NCBI GenBank assembly: GCA_022424805.1
Contig: JAKMGR010000080.1
Coordinates: 1 to 9,589 of the forward strand
DNA from: Verrucomicrobiales bacterium
Lineage (GTDB): Bacteria; Verrucomicrobiota; Verrucomicrobiia; Verrucomicrobiales; DEV007
Direction of reading: 5' to 3'
DNA length: 9,589 bases
Shown here: positions 6,839 to 9,589 of the stretch, in pieces
Numbering within the stretch: the stretch's first letter is position 1
Layout of the letters: each line of letters begins with the position of its first letter
Made by a program: the position numbers and the translations under genes
Notes under the pieces: generated by a model
What the model saw: only the letters and a program-made list of their open reading frames with translations
What the model was told of the DNA's origin: nothing
Database searches by the model: none

Positions 6839-9445
6839 ATGATTCGTATGAAACCAAGTAGCGGAATTGGGGAAATTTTCGACCGCCGCACCAACGCACT
6901 GCAAGAATTTTTCCAAATTCCGCTTAGATCGCATAAGGGACTATTCGCAACCATCAGCGGTTTCTTTTTCCTCCCTACCCTGACATTCGCCCAACTCCCG
7001 ACCGTCGAACTCCGCTCTGTCGATCCGCCCATCGTCAAAGCGGGAACCACCGCCGTCGTTTCGGTTTCCGGAGCGAATACTGACGAACTTTCCGAGCTTC
7101 ACTTTTCCAACCCGAAGATCACGGCAAAGCGCATCTTTCTTCCGAAGAACGAATTCCGACTCCGCCCCGTTCCCGACGGAAACAAGTTCGAGGTGACCGT
7201 TCCCGCCGACGTCCCGGCGGCCCCGGTCGAAGTTCGTGCGCTGGGATATTTTGGATTCTCCAATACACGACCGCTCGTCATTGCCGCGAGCGATTCCAAC
7301 ATTCTCTCCGACAGCGCGAAAGCAGCCCATCACAAACTGGAAACCGCCCCCGAACTTCCGCGCGAGGCGATTGCTCATGGACTCTGCGACCCCAACCAAA
7401 CCGACTGGTGGAAAATTTCGGTGAAGAAAGGCGAACGTCTCCTCGTCCACTGCCACGCAGAGAGAATCGATTCTGTCGCCGACGCCAGCCTCAAGCTCGT
7501 CGATGGACGTGGCTACGAGCTTGAAACCAATCGCGACTTTGTCGGGCGCGATCCCATGCTCGATTTCACCGCGCCAGCTGACGGAAATTACTGGGTGGGC
7601 GTCCACGACGCCCTCTACAACGGAAGCAATCTTTGCCCTTACCTTCTGCAAGTCACTACTAAACCATGGATCGACGCCGTTTTTCCTCCCGCCGCCCAAA
7701 AGGGTGCAGTCATGGAGGCTACTTTGATAGGCCGAAATCTGCCTGGTGGAAGTGCCGGGGAAGGACTCGCAATCGGCGGCAAACTGCTTGAGACGCTGGC
7801 CGTAAAAGTCCCCGTCCCGGAAAAGCAATCCGCTCCCGTATTCGAATGGGACGAACCGGGGCGCGCTTCCCTGGCCGGCTTTCCGTTTCAACACGCCGGA
7901 TCAATTGAGGTGAAAATCGGCATTTCAAACAATCCGGTCACCCCTGTCCGTAACGACGCCAACCTTTCCCCCATCACGCCGCCACTAGAAATTGCTGCCA
8001 CTTTTGAAAAGGACGGTGACTCCGACGCGTTTCGCATTCTCACCAAAAAAGGAACCACCTACTGGGTCGAAGTGGTAGCCGATCGGATCGCCGGGAAAAT
8101 CGATCCATATCTCGTCGTCGAGAAAGTCACGAAAGTGGAAGGCGGCACTGAGACATTCGCAACAGTCCGGGAAAGCGACGACAATAACGGCATTGGTGGA
8201 GCCACCTTTCGCGATGGAACTCGCGACACCTCACTCAGCTTTGCCTCCGATCAGGATGGTGAGTATCGCATCACGGTAGTGAATCATTTTGCCAAAGGTG
8301 GCCCCGACAAAACCTACCGTCTCGCAATCCGCGAAGCGCAGCCCGACTTTGAAGTCATCGCCGTCATGGAACGCCCTTACCTCGATGCACGTCAGGCATA
8401 CCCTGCCACACCCTATCTGACTCAGGGCAGCACCTTCCCAATCCGCATTCTCACAAAACGAATCGATGGGTTTGATGACCCAATCACCGTGACCGCAAAA
8501 GGACTCCCTGCGGGAATCATCGCACCTCCCGTCACGCTTCGTGCAAAGGAGTCTTCCACCCGAATCGTCTTCGCAGCGAACGAAGACGCCGCCCCTTGGG
8601 CAGGGCAGATTTCCCTGGAAGCCAGCGGCAATATCGAAGGGAATCCGAGTAAGAAAACTATTCGCAGCGGCACTCTCCACATGGGAGTTACCGATTACAA
8701 CATCGCCCGCCTTCGCTCTCGTCTCGAACTTGATACCAAGCTCGTAAACACGGAACGCAAAACCAAGCCAGCTGTTCGCATCGAGGCTGGCAACGACCGG
8801 GAGTTCTCGGTGACAATGGGAGAAAAGCTCGAGATCCCGATTCAAGTCCTTACAGACCACCAAAGGAAAGGGAATCTCGCCGTAACTGCCGTTGGACTAC
8901 GGGGTCTCACTCGTGCGCCTTCCATAAACATCGCGGAGAAAGCGAAGGAAGGGAAAATGACCCTCAACTTCGTGAAGCAGAACAATGTCTTTAATCCTGA
9001 ACCGGGAACGTGGACTTTTGTGCTCAAAGGAACGGGCGTTGTCACATACCAGCGCAATCCGGAAGCGGCAGCAAGAGCAACCGAGGAACAAAAGCACATC
9101 GAAAACCTCGCCAAAAAATACACGGAAGCTGCGACAGCCGCCAAAGCAGATGTAGAAGCGAAAAAGAAAACTCACGAACTTGCGCAGAAAAATCTCACCG
9201 CCGCATCTGCTGCCGCAAAATCACAATTGGAACAAGCTGCGACAACAGCGAAAGCTGCCTTTGATCAAGCGCAGCAAAAGTCCACCGAAGCAGAAGCGAA
9301 ACGAGCACAGGGCGAAAAAGAGAAGGCTGCCGCCATCGCCAGAGCCAAAGCCGCAACCACTGCAGCAGCGGCAAAAGACACGAAATTCGCAACCTGGTCA
9401 CTCCCCATCACAGTCGAAGTAAACCCAGCACCCGAGAAGAAATGA
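6839..9445 (+). CDS. Large secreted PPC/Ig-like protein with an alanine-rich coiled coil near the C-terminus
   Basis: This 868-residue protein resembles the planctomycete/verrucomicrobial proteins that accompany DUF1501-DUF1549 clusters. The hydrophobic export segment is at about 34-51 (GLFATISGFFFLPTLTFA, likely cleaved before QLP), preceded by an unusually long N-region of about 33 residues. An IPT/TIG-like or Ig-like beta domain follows (about 55-148). Two pre-peptidase C-terminal (PPC)-like beta domains are suggested at about 160-275 (DWWKISVKKGERLLVHCHAE ... DGNYWVGVHDALY) and 383-498 (DAFRILTKKGTTYWVEV ... DGEYRITVVNHF). Further beta-rich sequence runs to 740, then an Ala/Lys/Glu/Gln coiled coil (741-846), then a last beta strand (WSLPITVEVNP). 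GGGA lies four bases before ATG 6839; an in-frame ATG at 6848 is an alternative. The gap to the previous stop is 11 bases, so it is in the same operon. No catalytic residues were recognised; a binding, scaffold or surface role is inferred. Confidence 0.88.
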   Translation: MIRMKPSSGIGEIFDRRTNALQEFFQIPLRSHKGLFATISGFFFLPTLTFAQLPTVELRSVDPPIVKAGTTAVVSVSGANTDELSELHFSNPKITAKRIFLPKNEFRLRPVPDGNKFEVTVPADVPAAPVEVRALGYFGFSNTRPLVIAASDSNILSDSAKAAHHKLETAPELPREAIAHGLCDPNQTDWWKISVKKGERLLVHCHAERIDSVADASLKLVDGRGYELETNRDFVGRDPMLDFTAPADGNYWVGVHDALYNGSNLCPYLLQVTTKPWIDAVFPPAAQKGAVMEATLIGRNLPGGSAGEGLAIGGKLLETLAVKVPVPEKQSAPVFEWDEPGRASLAGFPFQHAGSIEVKIGISNNPVTPVRNDANLSPITPPLEIAATFEKDGDSDAFRILTKKGTTYWVEVVADRIAGKIDPYLVVEKVTKVEGGTETFATVRESDDNNGIGGATFRDGTRDTSLSFASDQDGEYRITVVNHFAKGGPDKTYRLAIREAQPDFEVIAVMERPYLDARQAYPATPYLTQGSTFPIRILTKRIDGFDDPITVTAKGLPAGIIAPPVTLRAKESSTRIVFAANEDAAPWAGQISLEASGNIEGNPSKKTIRSGTLHMGVTDYNIARLRSRLELDTKLVNTERKTKPAVRIEAGNDREFSVTMGEKLEIPIQVLTDHQRKGNLAVTAVGLRGLTRAPSINIAEKAKEGKMTLNFVKQNNVFNPEPGTWTFVLKGTGVVTYQRNPEAAARATEEQKHIENLAKKYTEAATAAKADVEAKKKTHELAQKNLTAASAAAKSQLEQAATTAKAAFDQAQQKSTEAEAKRAQGEKEKAAAIARAKAATTAAAAKDTKFATWSLPITVEVNPAPEKK
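9059..9376 (+). other. Coiled-coil-encoding segment within the PPC/Ig-like protein
   Basis: Codons for residues 741-846 are dominated by Ala, Lys, Glu, Gln and Thr, with no Pro or Gly after the first residue except one Gly (825), and with repeated AAxxAK-type heptad patterns. It interrupts a beta domain: strand sequence GTWTFVLKGTGVVTYQ lies just before and WSLPITVEV just after. Comparable Ala/Lys-rich insertions at the same place are familiar in planctomycete PPC proteins (recalled, not searched). Confidence 0.75.
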
Positions 9446-9453
9446 TCCCAACT

Positions 9454-9482
9454 GCGGAGAAACATCCGCGTTCTTCTTTTTC
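9454..9482 (+). terminator. Weak stem-loop with T-rich tail between genes, possible attenuator
   Basis: GCGGA (9454-9458) and TCCGC (9465-9469) form a 5-bp stem with a 6-base loop, extendable by one G-T pair, followed by the T-rich TTCTTCTTTTTC (9471-9482). The stem is short for an intrinsic terminator and the next gene begins only ten bases later, so partial termination is possible. It may also be chance. Confidence 0.28.
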
Positions 9483-9491
9483 AACGATCTC

Positions 9492-9589
9492 ATGAAACGC
9501 CTTTCGCTTTTCTTCACGCTATCCCTGCCGTTTCTCACCCAGGCACAGCTACCGGTCGCCGACATCAAACGCGACAAACCCGTTAATTT
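9492..9589 (+). CDS. Secreted protein, N-terminus only, probably c-type-cytochrome-like (truncated by window edge)
   Basis: Only 32 complete codons are visible. ATG at 9492 starts a clear signal peptide (MKRLSLFFTLSLPFLTQA, probably cleaved before QLPVAD), so the product is exported. The start of the mature chain, ADIKRDKPVNF, resembles the stretch that precedes the CxxCH heme motif in Planctomycetota/Verrucomicrobiota cytochrome-c-domain (PSCyt1, often with WD40) proteins, which commonly sit downstream of DUF1501/DUF1549/PPC genes. That assignment rests on a few residues and context, so treat it as tentative; the signal peptide and gene start are much firmer. No ribosome-binding site is evident. 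It lies 46 bases after the PPC gene in the same direction, with a weak stem-loop between them. Confidence 0.7.
   Translation, partial: MKRLSLFFTLSLPFLTQAQLPVADIKRDKPVN

Noticed and set aside
6941..7894. A 317-codon minus-strand open frame, and similar long ones at 4944-5798 and 5814-6566
   Set aside because: They are antisense to well-supported secreted proteins, and their translations show no domain or signal peptide. Long antisense frames are expected from the codon bias of these genes.
1..9589. CRISPR arrays, tRNA or rRNA genes, insertion sequences, phage or defence genes
   Set aside because: I looked for regularly spaced repeats, transposase-like frames, terminal inverted repeats and RNA gene signatures and saw none. 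Nearly all of the window is accounted for by seven coding regions.

Overview
The window looks like a chromosomal segment from a member of the Planctomycetota-Verrucomicrobiota group, more likely Verrucomicrobiota. The reasons are the families present (two DUF1501 proteins, one Ig-like/DUF1549/DUF1553 cytochrome-type protein and one pre-peptidase (PPC)-domain protein with an alanine-rich coiled coil), all of which are strongly enriched there. Moderate GC and mostly absent or weak Shine-Dalgarno sequences fit this but do not prove it. The phylum call is inference from gene content.

Layout. Two transcription units diverge from an intergenic region at 2694-2904. Leftward (minus strand) are a Tat-exported DUF1501 protein (2693-1248), a small secreted protein of unknown family (1255-737) and the N-terminal 244 codons of uvrC (734 to the left edge). 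These three are tightly packed: the first two overlap by 8 bases and uvrC begins 2 bases after the second stop. Rightward (plus strand) are a second Tat-exported DUF1501 protein (2905-4263), an Ig-like/DUF1549/DUF1553 protein with two candidate heme motifs (4260-6827, ATGA overlap), a large PPC/Ig-like protein with a coiled coil (6839-9445), and the start of another secreted protein (9492 to the right edge), probably a c-type-cytochrome-like member of the same cluster.

How the genes may work together. Everything except uvrC carries an export signal, so the window encodes a set of periplasmic or surface proteins. DUF1501 has an alkaline phosphatase/sulfatase-like fold and is normally found next to DUF1549/DUF1553 proteins. 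Their joint biochemical role is not established. The pairing, the heme motifs and the adhesion-type domains suggest an extracytoplasmic redox or substrate-processing complex, which is inference. UvrC is a cytoplasmic nucleotide-excision-repair nuclease and is probably only a co-transcribed passenger.

The most notable local signal is a perfect 11-bp tandem duplication (824-845) inside the small secreted gene. It shifts the reading frame. Removing one copy joins the protein to a much more natural C-terminus, so this gene appears to be frameshifted, recently or by phase variation. I see no transposon, CRISPR array, tRNA, rRNA, phage or defence system in the window.
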